Shown piece after piece: positions 1-7,718 of a DNA stretch of 64,000 nucleotides; position 1 is the stretch's first letter; each line of letters opens with the position of its first letter. The stretch is taken from assembly GCF_900188445.1 (NCBI RefSeq), contig NZ_FZOR01000014.1:110278-174277 (forward strand), read 5' to 3'. The DNA comes from Actinomadura meyerae. GTDB lineage: Bacteria; Actinomycetota; Actinomycetes; Streptosporangiales; Streptosporangiaceae. Under the pieces are notes generated by a model. It was not told the DNA's origin. It made no database searches and worked only from the letters and a program-made list of their open reading frames with translations. The translations under genes were made by a program, and so were the position numbers.

Positions 1-101
1 TCGACCCCAGGTCACGGGGCGAAGCGCTGGACGTGGCCGCCTTCGCCCGGATTGCCGAGTATGGTCCTTTCCGCCGGGGAGATCGGTCCCCAGCCCCCTA
101 G
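1..101 (+). CDS. rsmA: 3' end of 16S rRNA dimethyladenosine transferase (RsmA/KsgA), partial
   Basis: The frame that begins at base 3 reads 32 codons to a TAG at 99-101. The residues include DPRSRGEALDVAAFARIAEY, which resembles the usual C-terminal tail of actinobacterial RsmA (a PxxRGExLxxxxFxxIA pattern). RsmA dimethylates two adjacent adenines near the 3' end of 16S rRNA. rsmA normally sits just before ispE in actinobacteria, and ispE follows here at 1369, which supports the call. The catalytic part lies outside the window, so the identification rests on a short tail plus synteny. Confidence 0.6.
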   Translation, partial: DPRSRGEALDVAAFARIAEYGPFRRGDRSPAP

Positions 102-171
102 TGGCGGGCATCTCCCCCGGGGGCGGTCCCCGCGCGGGGCGGCACAACACCAGCACGAGCCGGAGGTCGAT

Positions 172-1347
172 GTGAAGGCGCGTTCGCGTACGGCGCGGAC
201 CAGGGGGCCCTTCGGGGGGCTGCCCCTCGTGGGGACGGCGCTGCTCGCGACCGCGGTCGTGGTCGCGACGGTGGCGGCCGGCTGCGGGGACGGCGCGGGC
301 GCGGTACCCAAGATCACGACGACGGCGCGGGCCGGGGTCGCGCCCGTCCCGCCGCGGCAGGGCGCCTACTTCGGCGCGTGGGTGCCGCCGGAGGGCACCG
401 GGCTGGCGAAGAAGCCCAAGGCGAAGCCGTCCGCGTCGGACTCCCCGTCCGATCCGTCCACGCCGTCCGATCCGTCCACGCCGTCCGGTCCGGCCTCGGG
501 TTCGCCGTCGGGCTCCCCGTCGGCCAAGGACGCCGCGAAGCCCGGCATGGCCCCCGTCGCGGGCTTCGAGCAGCGGCTCGGCCGCCAGCTCGACATCGTG
601 CAGAGCTACCGGGGCTGGAAGAGCGACTTCCCCGGCGACCTGGAGAAGTCCGTCGCGGACGGCAACCGGTACCTCCTGCTGACCTGGGGCGGCGCCGACA
701 CCCAGGAGATCGTCAGGGGTGAGCACGACGCGCTCATCGCCCGCCGCGCGCGCGCCATCAAGGCCCTCGGGAAGCCGGTCTTCGTGCGCTGGTCCCGGGA
801 CATGGACAAGGCTGCGCTGGGCAAGCGCGTCCACTCCCCGGCGGACTTCATCGCCGCCTGGAAGCACCTGCGCGAGGTCTTCCGGCGGGAGAAGGTCGAC
901 AACGTCGCCTGGGTCTGGTGCCCCACCGCACGCGGGTTCGGCGGGAACGCCGGCGACTACTACCCGGGCGACGACCAGGTCGACTGGATCTGCGCCGACA
1001 CCGACGCGAGCGGCGGCTACGACTACCGCGACCTGTCGGAGGTCATGAAGACGTTCCTGGAGTGGGCGCGCAAGCGGCAGAAGCCCATCATGGTCGCCGA
1101 GTTCGGCGTGCCGAAGTCCTACGGCACCCGCCGCGCCGAATGGCTCCGGGAGGCCGCGAAGACCCTGCAGGACCCGCAGGTCAAGGCCGTCGTCTACTTC
1201 AACTCCAACGAGGAGGCCGACGGCGCCCGCGACACGCGCCGCGCCTACTCGGTGACCGGGGACGCGCACGCGATGTCCGCGCTCCGGGAACTGGCGACGG
1301 CGCCCTACTTCAATCCCCGCAACCTCCCCGTCATCAGCGGCGGGTAG
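172..1347 (+). CDS. Secreted GH26-like (beta-mannanase fold) lipoprotein
   Basis: This is a 391-residue protein with a lipoprotein signal (hydrophobic 19-37, lipobox VAAGC, Cys38), then a Ser/Pro-rich linker at about residues 88-125 that carries a tandem 18-bp DNA repeat (451-486). A TIM-barrel-like domain follows that resembles glycoside hydrolase family 26. The likely nucleophile motif MVAEFG is present (Glu310). The acid/base motif, usually RxxHEMN, reads RWSRDMD (206-212), with Asp where Glu is expected. I chose the GTG at 172 because GGAGG lies 5 nt upstream and the signal peptide then starts normally; an in-frame ATG at 52 lies inside the rsmA tail. The protein is probably anchored outside the membrane and binds or cuts a beta-linked glycan. 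Its position between rsmA and ispE is not the usual arrangement. Function is inferred. Confidence 0.75.
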   Translation: MKARSRTARTRGPFGGLPLVGTALLATAVVVATVAAGCGDGAGAVPKITTTARAGVAPVPPRQGAYFGAWVPPEGTGLAKKPKAKPSASDSPSDPSTPSDPSTPSGPASGSPSGSPSAKDAAKPGMAPVAGFEQRLGRQLDIVQSYRGWKSDFPGDLEKSVADGNRYLLLTWGGADTQEIVRGEHDALIARRARAIKALGKPVFVRWSRDMDKAALGKRVHSPADFIAAWKHLREVFRREKVDNVAWVWCPTARGFGGNAGDYYPGDDQVDWICADTDASGGYDYRDLSEVMKTFLEWARKRQKPIMVAEFGVPKSYGTRRAEWLREAAKTLQDPQVKAVVYFNSNEEADGARDTRRAYSVTGDAHAMSALRELATAPYFNPRNLPVISGG

Positions 1348-1368
1348 CGGTCCCGTAGGGTTTCGCAC

Positions 1369-2298
1369 GTGAGCGCAGTGACGGTACGCGTCCCCGCCAA
1401 GGTCAACCTCCAGCTCGGCGTGGGGCCGCTCCGCGACGACGGGTACCACGACCTCGTCAACGTCTTCCACGCCGTGTCCCTGTTCGACGAGGTGACGGCG
1501 CGGCCCGCGGAGCGGCTGGAGATCCGGGTCGAGGCCGCGCCCCACTCCCGGGTGGCGGTCGGCGGCGTCCCGACCGGCGGCGACAACCTCGCCGCGAAGG
1601 CCGCCCGCGCCGTCGCGGCCCGGCTCGGCACCGAACCCCGGGTCGCGCTGCGGATCCGCAAGGCGATCCCCGTCGCGGGCGGGATGGCGGGCGGCAGCGC
1701 CGACGCCGCCGCCGCGCTGGTCGCGTGCGCCCGCCTGTGGGACGACCGGGAGCGGCCCGCCCTGTCCCGCGACGACCTGGTGGAGATCGGCGCGGACCTC
1801 GGCAGCGACGTGCCGTTCGCCGTCCTCGGCGGCACCGCCGTCGGAACCGGACGCGGCGAGCGGCTCACCCCCGCCCTCACCCGCGGCGTCTTCCACTGGG
1901 TGTTCGCCACCGCCGATGGCGGCCTGTCCACGCCCGCGGTCTACGGCGAGTGCGACCGGATCCGCCTGGCGGAGGGACGGCCGCCGGAGCGGGCGGAGGT
2001 GTCGGAGGCGCTGATGACCGCGCTCGCCACCGGCGACGCCAAGGCCCTCGGCGCCGCGCTGACCAACGACCTGCAGCCCGCCGCGCTGTCGCTGCGCCCG
2101 TCGCTGCGCCGCACCCTCGACGCCGGCCGCGACCTCGGCGCGATCGGCGCGCTGGTCTCCGGATCCGGGCCGACCTGCGCGTTCCTCGCCGAGACCGATG
2201 AGGACGCCGCCGGGCTCGCGGAGGCGCTGGACGGCGCCGGCGTCGCCGCGCAGGTCGTCCGGGCGTCCGGCCCGGTTCCGGGCGCGACCGTGATCTGA
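1369..2298 (+). CDS. ispE: 4-diphosphocytidyl-2-C-methyl-D-erythritol kinase
   Basis: A GHMP-family kinase of 309 residues that phosphorylates the 2-hydroxyl of CDP-methylerythritol with ATP in the cytoplasmic MEP pathway to isoprenoids. The sequence shows the N-terminal substrate motif around Lys11 (VPAKVNLQL), the glycine-rich ATP loop PVAGGMAGGSADAAAA at 101-116 and the Asp motif GADLGSDVPF at 141-150, whose Asp147 matches the catalytic Asp of the family. The length is normal. The GTG start at 1369 lies 21 nt after the preceding stop, without a strong Shine-Dalgarno sequence. The rsmA-ispE-ABC-F order is a standard actinobacterial arrangement, here interrupted by the GH26-like gene. Confidence 0.96.
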   Translation: MSAVTVRVPAKVNLQLGVGPLRDDGYHDLVNVFHAVSLFDEVTARPAERLEIRVEAAPHSRVAVGGVPTGGDNLAAKAARAVAARLGTEPRVALRIRKAIPVAGGMAGGSADAAAALVACARLWDDRERPALSRDDLVEIGADLGSDVPFAVLGGTAVGTGRGERLTPALTRGVFHWVFATADGGLSTPAVYGECDRIRLAEGRPPERAEVSEALMTALATGDAKALGAALTNDLQPAALSLRPSLRRTLDAGRDLGAIGALVSGSGPTCAFLAETDEDAAGLAEALDGAGVAAQVVRASGPVPGATVI

Positions 2299-2429
2299 CG
2301 CGCCGCCGCGTTGTCGGGGCGCCGACTAGGTGCGCTCGGCACACAAGCGAACCACCGGCCCGCGACGGACGTCCTACTCTCCGTGACAGCGATTCCCTGC
2401 CGCACCGATCCCTCCGGCGAGGTGGAGCG

Positions 2430-2612
2430 ATGACGATTCTGTCCGGGTTGCTCGGTCTGGTCGCGCTCGCCATGATGGTGGCGCTCGTCGTGCTGGCCGT
2501 GCGCCGCGATCGTGACATACGCCACAACGCGCCAGGTGCGGTCGTCCGGAACGGGAACGCTAGCGTTCAGGGGCACGCGAGGGACAGGTCCGCACCGCCG
2601 GCCGTCCGCTGA
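2430..2612 (+). CDS. Small single-pass membrane protein (hypothetical)
   Basis: Sixty residues starting at an ATG preceded by AGGTGGAG. Residues 4-24 form one hydrophobic helix (LSGLLGLVALAMMVALVVLA), followed by a basic stretch RRDRD and a polar tail, so the N-terminus is probably outside. It ends 27 nt before another small membrane protein and may be cotranscribed with it. No family is recognised. The ribosome site and clean helix favour a real gene, but the size makes chance possible. Confidence 0.45.
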   Translation: MTILSGLLGLVALAMMVALVVLAVRRDRDIRHNAPGAVVRNGNASVQGHARDRSAPPAVR

Positions 2613-2639
2613 ACGCGGCACCGGAGGAGGGCGGGCGCA

Positions 2640-3011
2640 GTGGCGAGCGCGGGAGCGTCCATGGGATTCCTGATGCTGATCATCCTGGTGGGCGTCTTCG
2701 TCGTGCTGATCGGCGTGGTGGTGTTCGTCATCGTGCTCGCCACCCGCAAGTCGGGCGGACCCGGCGTCCCGCCCGGGTACGGCCGGCAGGGCTACCCGCA
2801 GCAGGGATATCCCCAGCAGGGGTACGCGCAGCCCGGGTACGGCCAGCCGGAGTACGGCCGGCAGGGATACGGCGACTACGGGCAGCAGGGATACGGCCAG
2901 CAGAATTTCGGCCAGCAGGGCCACGCGCAGCCACCGGGGAACCCGCCGCCGGCCCCCGGCCCGCAGGAGCAGCCGCCGCCCGGGACGCCCGGGGCGCAGC
3001 CGGGCGCCTGA
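2640..3011 (+). CDS. Small membrane protein with Gly-Tyr-Gln repeat tail
   Basis: A 123-residue protein starting at GTG with GGAGGAGG 9 nt upstream. Residues 9-34 form one strongly hydrophobic helix. From about residue 44 the chain is almost entirely low complexity, with at least eight imperfect copies of a GY(G/P/A)QQ or GYGRQ unit, and a Pro-rich end. Such Tyr/Gln/Gly tails occur on actinobacterial membrane proteins and can self-associate, but no function can be assigned. It lies 42 nt upstream of the ABC-F gene and may share its transcript. Confidence 0.7.
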   Translation: MASAGASMGFLMLIILVGVFVVLIGVVVFVIVLATRKSGGPGVPPGYGRQGYPQQGYPQQGYAQPGYGQPEYGRQGYGDYGQQGYGQQNFGQQGHAQPPGNPPPAPGPQEQPPPGTPGAQPGA

Positions 3012-3053
3012 CCGCGCGAGCGGTGCGGCCGGGGCAATAGGGTTGATGGTGCC

Positions 3054-4826
3054 GTGAATCTGATCAACCTTGAGAACGTCGCCAAGGCCTACGGGCCCCA
3101 GCCGCTGCTCGACGCCGTGTCCCTCGGCCTGGACGAGGGCGACCGCGTCGGCGTCGTCGGCCGCAACGGCGGCGGCAAGAGCACCCTCGTGGCCGTCCTC
3201 GCCCGCGAGACCGAACCCGACGCCGGGCGCGTCACCCACGCGCGCGGCCTCCGGCTCGGCTACCTGACCCAGCGGGACGAGTTCCCGGACGGCGCGACCG
3301 TCCGGTCCGTGGTGCTGGGCGACCGCGCCGAGCACGAGTGGGCGGGCGACGTCCGCGTCCGCGACGTCCTCGCCGGGCTCCTCGCCGACCTCGACCTGGA
3401 CGCCCCGCTCGACGGCATGTCCGGCGGGGAGCGCCGCCGCGTCGCGCTGGCCCGGCTCCTGGTCCCCGAGTCCGACCTGCTGATGCTGGACGAGCCCACC
3501 AACCACCTCGACATCGAGGCGATCGACTGGCTCGCCCGGCACCTCAAGGCGCGCAAGGTCGCGCTGCTCGTCGTCACCCACGACCGCTGGTTCCTCGACG
3601 AGGTCACCGACCGGACGTGGGAGGTCGTCGACGGCCGCGTCGAGCGCTACGAGGGCGGCTACTCCGCCTACGTCCTCGCCAAGGCCGAGCGCGCCCGGAT
3701 CGCCGCCGCCACCGAGGCCAAGCGGCAGAACCTGCTCCGCAAGGAGTTGGCGTGGCTGCGCCGCGGCCCGCAGGCCCGCACGTCCAAGCCGAAGTTCCGG
3801 GTCGACGCCGCGCAGGCCCTCATCGCCGACGAGCCGCCGCTGCGCGACTCGGTCGAGCTGACCCGGTTCGCGACCGCACGGCTCGGCAAGACCGTCTTCG
3901 ACATCGAGGACGCCACCGTCGAGGTCGGCGGCCGGGAGCTGTTCACCCGGATGACCTGGCGGCTCGGGCCCGGCGACCGGGTCGGGCTCGTCGGCGTCAA
4001 CGGCAGCGGCAAGAGCACCCTGCTGCGGCTCCTCGACGGGGCCGTCCGGCCGGTGTCGGGGCAGGTCGTGCAGGGCAAGACCGTCCAGCTCGCGCACCTG
4101 TCGCAGAACCTGGAGGAGCTCGACCCGTCCCGGCGCGTCCTGGAGTCGGTCGAGGAGATCCGCCGCCGCATCACCGTCGGCAAGCGCGAGTGGACGGCCA
4201 GCCAGCTCCTCGAGCGGCTCGGCTTCTCCGGCGACCGGCAGTGGACGCCCGTCGGCGACCTGTCCGGCGGCGAGCGCCGCCGGCTCCAGCTGCTCCGGCT
4301 GCTGATGGGCGAACCGAACGTCCTGCTGCTGGACGAGCCCACCAACGACCTCGACATCGAGACCCTCACCGAGGTCGAGGACCTCCTCGACGGCTGGCCG
4401 GGCACCCTCGTCGTCGTCAGCCATGACCGGTACTTCCTGGAGCGCATCACCGACCACGTCGTCGCGCTACTGGGCGACGGCCGCGTGTCGATGCTGCCCG
4501 GCGGCGTCGACGAGTACCTCGAACGCCGCGCCGCCGGGACCGCCCCGAAGCCGGGCACCGCGCCCGCCGCCGCGGCGCCCGCCGCCGGGGCCGCGCAGCC
4601 GAAGCCCAAGGGCGGGCAGGACTGGAAGGCCCGCAAGGAGCTCGACCGGCTCGAACGCCGCCTGGAGAAGCTCGCCGCGCAGGAGGGCGAGCTCCACGAG
4701 CAGCTCGCCGCGCACGCCACCGACTACGCCAAGCTCCAGGAGCTGGACGGCCGGCTCCGCGAGATCCAGGCCGAGGCCGCCCGGGTCGAGGAGGAGTGGC
4801 TCATGCTCGCCGAGGATCTCGGCTAG
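3054..4826 (+). CDS. ABC-F family ATPase, ribosome-associated (Uup/EttA-like)
   Basis: A soluble 590-residue protein with two ABC cassettes and no membrane segment, the hallmark of ABC-F proteins that act on the ribosomal E site. Cassette 1 has Walker A GRNGGGKST at 36-44, signature SGGER at 123-127 and Walker B LLMLDEP at 142-148. Cassette 2 has GVNGSGKST near 317, a second SGGER near 402 and LLLDEP near 423. The linker between them (about 190-270) is basic and carries the Arg/Lys-rich element that contacts P-site tRNA in this family. Residues 525-590 form a charged coiled coil like the Uup C-terminal domain. Homologues lie beside ispE in many actinobacteria, which favours a housekeeping translation role over a dedicated antibiotic-resistance role, though the latter cannot be excluded. 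Confidence 0.92.
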   Translation: MNLINLENVAKAYGPQPLLDAVSLGLDEGDRVGVVGRNGGGKSTLVAVLARETEPDAGRVTHARGLRLGYLTQRDEFPDGATVRSVVLGDRAEHEWAGDVRVRDVLAGLLADLDLDAPLDGMSGGERRRVALARLLVPESDLLMLDEPTNHLDIEAIDWLARHLKARKVALLVVTHDRWFLDEVTDRTWEVVDGRVERYEGGYSAYVLAKAERARIAAATEAKRQNLLRKELAWLRRGPQARTSKPKFRVDAAQALIADEPPLRDSVELTRFATARLGKTVFDIEDATVEVGGRELFTRMTWRLGPGDRVGLVGVNGSGKSTLLRLLDGAVRPVSGQVVQGKTVQLAHLSQNLEELDPSRRVLESVEEIRRRITVGKREWTASQLLERLGFSGDRQWTPVGDLSGGERRRLQLLRLLMGEPNVLLLDEPTNDLDIETLTEVEDLLDGWPGTLVVVSHDRYFLERITDHVVALLGDGRVSMLPGGVDEYLERRAAGTAPKPGTAPAAAAPAAGAAQPKPKGGQDWKARKELDRLERRLEKLAAQEGELHEQLAAHATDYAKLQELDGRLREIQAEAARVEEEWLMLAEDLG

Positions 4827-4875
4827 CAGGACGGCCCTGGTGCGCGTACCACCGCGAACCAGGCATGATCTGTCA

Positions 4876-5991
4876 ATGCCCACTTGGATCATCAAGACGG
4901 ACGCTCCGGGCGACGGTCCCCGGCTCGCCGTCAAGGACGCCATCGACGTGGCCGGCCTGCCCACCACGGCGGGCTGCCGGGCCATCGCCGACCGCGCCGA
5001 GCCCGCCGCCGCGGACGCGCCCGTCGTCGCCTCCGCCCGCGCCCAGGGCGCCCGCATCGCCGGCAAGGCCAACCTGAACGAGCTGTGCATGGCCGCCGAC
5101 GGCGTCAACCCGTGGTCCGGCATGCCGGTGAACCCGCTCGACCCGGCGCGGGTGCCGGGCGGCTCGTCCAGCGGCTCCGCCGTCGCCGTCGCCACGGGGG
5201 AGGCCGACGTCGCGTTCGGCACCGACACCTCCGGGTCGATCCGCATCCCCGCCGCCTGCTGCGGCATCGCCGGGCTCAAGACCACGAACGGGCGGGTGTC
5301 CCTCGAAGGGGTGCACCCGCTCTCGGAGACCCTCGACGTCGTCGGACCCATGGGGCGCGACGTCGCCGCCGTCGTCCTCGGCATGGGCCTCATCGAACCG
5401 GGGTTCACGCCCGTCCCGTACGACGCGTCCCTGCCGGTCGCGCGGCTCCGCGTCCCCGGCGTGGACCCCGCGATCGACGCCGCCGTGGACGACGCCCTCC
5501 GCCGCCTCGGACCCGTCACGGACGTCACGTCCGCGCAGTACGAGGAGGCCGCCACCGTCAACGGCGTCATCGTCAGCGCGGAAGGGTGGCGGCACAACGG
5601 CCGCCTGCTCGACGATCCGTCCAAGCTGAGCGGCCGCATCCACCGCCGCATCCAGCAGATGGGGGACGTGGCGCAGGCCGGAATGCTCGACTGGGCCCTC
5701 CGCGCCCGCGAGGAGCTGCGGGCCGAGCTGGACGCGATCCTCGCCCGGCACGCCGCGATCGCGCTGCCCGTGCTGACCTGCGTCGCCCCCGAACCCGGCG
5801 AGGCCGACGAAGCCGACCTGGAGCTGACCACGCTGACCGGCCAGGTCAACGTCGCGGGGCTGCCCGCCTTCGCGCTGCCCGTCCCGCTGCCGGGCTCGCA
5901 CCTGCCCGCGTCCGTCCAGCTCATCGGGCCCGCGGGCGGCGAGGAGCGGCTCTGCGGCCTGGCCGCCGCGCTGGAGGCCGCGCTGTCCTGA
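4876..5991 (+). CDS. Amidase-signature family amidase
   Basis: A 371-residue cytoplasmic hydrolase of the amidase-signature superfamily. The Ser-cisSer-Lys triad is visible: the Lys in LAVKDAIDV near residue 19, the cis-Ser in the Gly/Ser loop PGGSSSGSAVAVA near 95-107, and the nucleophile region FGTDTSGSIRIPA just after. It is short for the family (often 450 or more), mainly because of a compact C-terminal half. The substrate cannot be told from sequence. The ATG at 4876 follows the ABC-F stop by 49 nt, with no clear Shine-Dalgarno sequence. It converges with the MarR gene that ends at 6011. Confidence 0.9.
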   Translation: MPTWIIKTDAPGDGPRLAVKDAIDVAGLPTTAGCRAIADRAEPAAADAPVVASARAQGARIAGKANLNELCMAADGVNPWSGMPVNPLDPARVPGGSSSGSAVAVATGEADVAFGTDTSGSIRIPAACCGIAGLKTTNGRVSLEGVHPLSETLDVVGPMGRDVAAVVLGMGLIEPGFTPVPYDASLPVARLRVPGVDPAIDAAVDDALRRLGPVTDVTSAQYEEAATVNGVIVSAEGWRHNGRLLDDPSKLSGRIHRRIQQMGDVAQAGMLDWALRAREELRAELDAILARHAAIALPVLTCVAPEPGEADEADLELTTLTGQVNVAGLPAFALPVPLPGSHLPASVQLIGPAGGEERLCGLAAALEAALS

Positions 5992-6010
5992 CGGGCCTGG
6001 CCCGGCCGGC

Positions 6011-6502
6011 CTAGCCGCGGTCGAACGGGACCAGGAGGGTGCGGAGCAGGTCGGCCAGCACATCCCGCTGCTCGGGGCTGAGGCCCTCCAGGATCGCCTG
6101 CTCCCGGTCGAGCAGATCGGCGAACGCCGCGTCGACGCGCGTCAGGCCCGCCTCGGTGAGGCGGACCTGCACGCCGCGCTTGTCCAGCGGGTCGGGATGC
6201 CGCTCGACCAGCCCCGCCGCCGCCAGCCGGTCGATGCGGTTCGTCATGGTGCCGGACGTCACCAGCGTCGCGCGCAGCAGCCGTCCCGGGCTCAGCTGGT
6301 AGGGCGCGCCCGCCCGGCGCAGCGCGGTGAGGACGTCGAACTCCCACGACTCCAGGTCGTGCGCGACGAACACCGCCCGCCGGGCCCGGTCGAGGTGCCG
6401 GGCCAGCCGGGACACGCGGCTGAGGACCTGCAGCGGCCGCACGTCCAGGTCCGGGCGCTCGGCCCGCCACGCCTCGACCAGTTCGTCGACCTCATCGCGC
6501 AT
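6011..6502 (-). CDS. MarR-family regulator, TamR-like
   Basis: A 163-residue winged-helix regulator with a typical MarR layout: N-terminal dimer helices, a recognition region SGTMTNRIDRLAAAGLVER, a wing with the DPLDKRGVQVRLTEAG motif and C-terminal dimer helices. It starts at an ATG whose upstream 15-32 nt hold a perfect 18-bp palindrome, and it diverges from a trans-aconitate methyltransferase gene preceded by two more copies of the same dyad. In Streptomyces coelicolor the MarR protein TamR controls the tam gene in this arrangement and responds to aconitate and citrate. By context this is probably the same system. Self-repression and repression of tam are inferred from the sites. Confidence 0.9.
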   Translation of the reverse strand: MRDEVDELVEAWRAERPDLDVRPLQVLSRVSRLARHLDRARRAVFVAHDLESWEFDVLTALRRAGAPYQLSPGRLLRATLVTSGTMTNRIDRLAAAGLVERHPDPLDKRGVQVRLTEAGLTRVDAAFADLLDREQAILEGLSPEQRDVLADLLRTLLVPFDRG

Positions 6503-6516
6503 TCCGCCACACTACC

Positions 6517-6534
6517 TGTCTCGATATCGAGACA
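6517..6534. promoter_or_regulatory. MarR/TamR operator, site 1 (perfect palindrome)
   Basis: TGTCTCGATATCGAGACA is a perfect 18-bp palindrome located 15-32 nt before the MarR start codon. Its core TCTCGATATCGAGA matches the pattern TCTYGAYRTCRAGA shared with sites 2 and 3. Its position suggests autoregulation. Confidence 0.8.
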
Positions 6535-6727
6535 CACTCCCCGATTCCCCGGAAACCGATCACCCCCGCCGCGGGCCGCCGGCCGCGGCGAGCACCTCGC
6601 CGATCAGCAGCCGGCCGGGCGGCCCATTCGCTCGAAGTCATGGCCGCGAGCCTAGGAACGCCGGGCCGCCCCGCACCATCGGCCGCTGGGCCTAGTCCGG
6701 TGGCCGGTCGCGACGCGCCGAAAGGAC

Positions 6728-6741
6728 TCTTGACATCAAGA
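6728..6741. promoter_or_regulatory. MarR/TamR operator, site 2, over the tam -35 region
   Basis: TCTTGACATCAAGA is palindromic except for its two central bases. It contains a perfect -35 hexamer TTGACA at 6730-6735. A weak -10-like CATGCT lies 17 bp further on at 6753-6758. A repressor bound here would block RNA polymerase directly. Confidence 0.75.
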
Positions 6742-6761
6742 TATGGGCCGGGCATGCTGTG

Positions 6762-6775
6762 TCTTGATGTCGAGA
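6762..6775. promoter_or_regulatory. MarR/TamR operator, site 3, overlapping the tam start codon
   Basis: TCTTGATGTCGAGA fits TCTYGAYRTCRAGA and lies 34 bp from site 2, close to three helical turns. The ATG of tam at 6767 is inside the site, so start-site occupancy and translation start coincide. The promoter spacing suggests a very short or absent leader. Confidence 0.7.
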
Positions 6776-7561
6776 GAAACCGCTGCCGTGTGGGATCCCG
6801 CCCAGTACGGGATCTTCGGCGACGAGCGCGCCCGGCCGTTCGCCGAGCTCGTCGCCCGCCTCGGCGGCGCCGAACCCGCCCGCGTCACCGACCTCGGCTG
6901 CGGCGGCGGCGAACTCACCGCCACCCTCGCCGCCCGCTGGCCGGGTGCCGCCATCGACGCCCTCGACAGCTCACCCGACATGATCGCCGCGGCCCGCGCG
7001 CACGAGATCCCCGGCAGGCTCGCCTTCCGCGTCGCCGACATCGCCTCCTGGCGCCCCGAGCGGCCCGTCGACCTGATCGTCTCCAACGCCGCCCTGCAGT
7101 GGGTCCCCGAGCACACCGAACTGCTGCCCCGCTGGGTCGACGCCCTCGCCCCCGGCGGGCGCCTCGCCTTCCAGGTCCCCGGCAACTTCGACGCGCCCAG
7201 CCACGTGCTGCTGCGCGAACTCTGCCGCTCCGAGAGGTGGCGGGCCCGGCTCGGGCACCTCCAGCGCGACGCGCCCGTCCTCGACCCCGCCGGCTACCTC
7301 GACCTCCTCACCCGCCGCGGCTGCGCCGTCGACGCCTGGGAGACCACCTACGCGCAGGTCCTGCACGGCGACGACCCCGTCCTCGAATGGGTCAAGGGCA
7401 CCGCGCTGCGGCCCGTCCTCGCCGCGCTCGGCCCCGATGAGGCCGCCGAGTTCCTGGCCGACTACGCCGAACGGCTCCGCCGGGCCTACCCCGCGACCCC
7501 CTACGGCACCGTGTTCCCGTTCCGGAGGATCTTCGTGATCGCCACCCGGAACACCACCTAG
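6767..7561 (+). CDS. tam: Trans-aconitate 2-methyltransferase
   Basis: A 264-residue class I SAM-dependent methyltransferase. Motif I DLGCGGGELTATLA lies near 39-52, motif II acidic IDALDSSPDMIAAAR follows, and the family stretch SNAALQWVPEHTELLPRWV and later FQVPGNFDAPSHVLLRE closely follow the pattern of E. coli Tam. Tam methylates trans-aconitate, an inhibitor of aconitase formed spontaneously from cis-aconitate, and so protects the citric acid cycle. I chose the ATG at 6767 because it matches the start pattern of homologues and sits just downstream of the TTGACA promoter; an in-frame ATG at 6743 would put translation inside the promoter. Control by the divergent MarR gene is strongly suggested by three shared operators. 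Confidence 0.9.
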   Translation: MSRETAAVWDPAQYGIFGDERARPFAELVARLGGAEPARVTDLGCGGGELTATLAARWPGAAIDALDSSPDMIAAARAHEIPGRLAFRVADIASWRPERPVDLIVSNAALQWVPEHTELLPRWVDALAPGGRLAFQVPGNFDAPSHVLLRELCRSERWRARLGHLQRDAPVLDPAGYLDLLTRRGCAVDAWETTYAQVLHGDDPVLEWVKGTALRPVLAALGPDEAAEFLADYAERLRRAYPATPYGTVFPFRRIFVIATRNTT

Positions 7562-7718
7562 ACGGGATGCCGCCCCGCCGCCGAGGTGAGCGACTCGTTC
7601 CCCTGCGGTGCGCGACTCGGACGGAAGGGCGGCGTCCGCAGCTCCCGGACTCGAAACCCGAGCCCGGCGACCCCTGGCCGGTGGCCGCCCGGACGAACTC
7701 CGGCGGCCACCGGCCGCT

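Noticed and set aside
52..171. Upstream ATG extension of the GH26-like gene
   Set aside because: It would place 40 residues before a normal lipoprotein signal peptide and overlap the rsmA tail; the GTG at 172 has a proper ribosome site.
3054..4826. ABC-F gene as a dedicated antibiotic-resistance factor
   Set aside because: Its neighbours are housekeeping genes in conserved order and no biosynthetic gene cluster lies nearby, so a general translation role is more likely.
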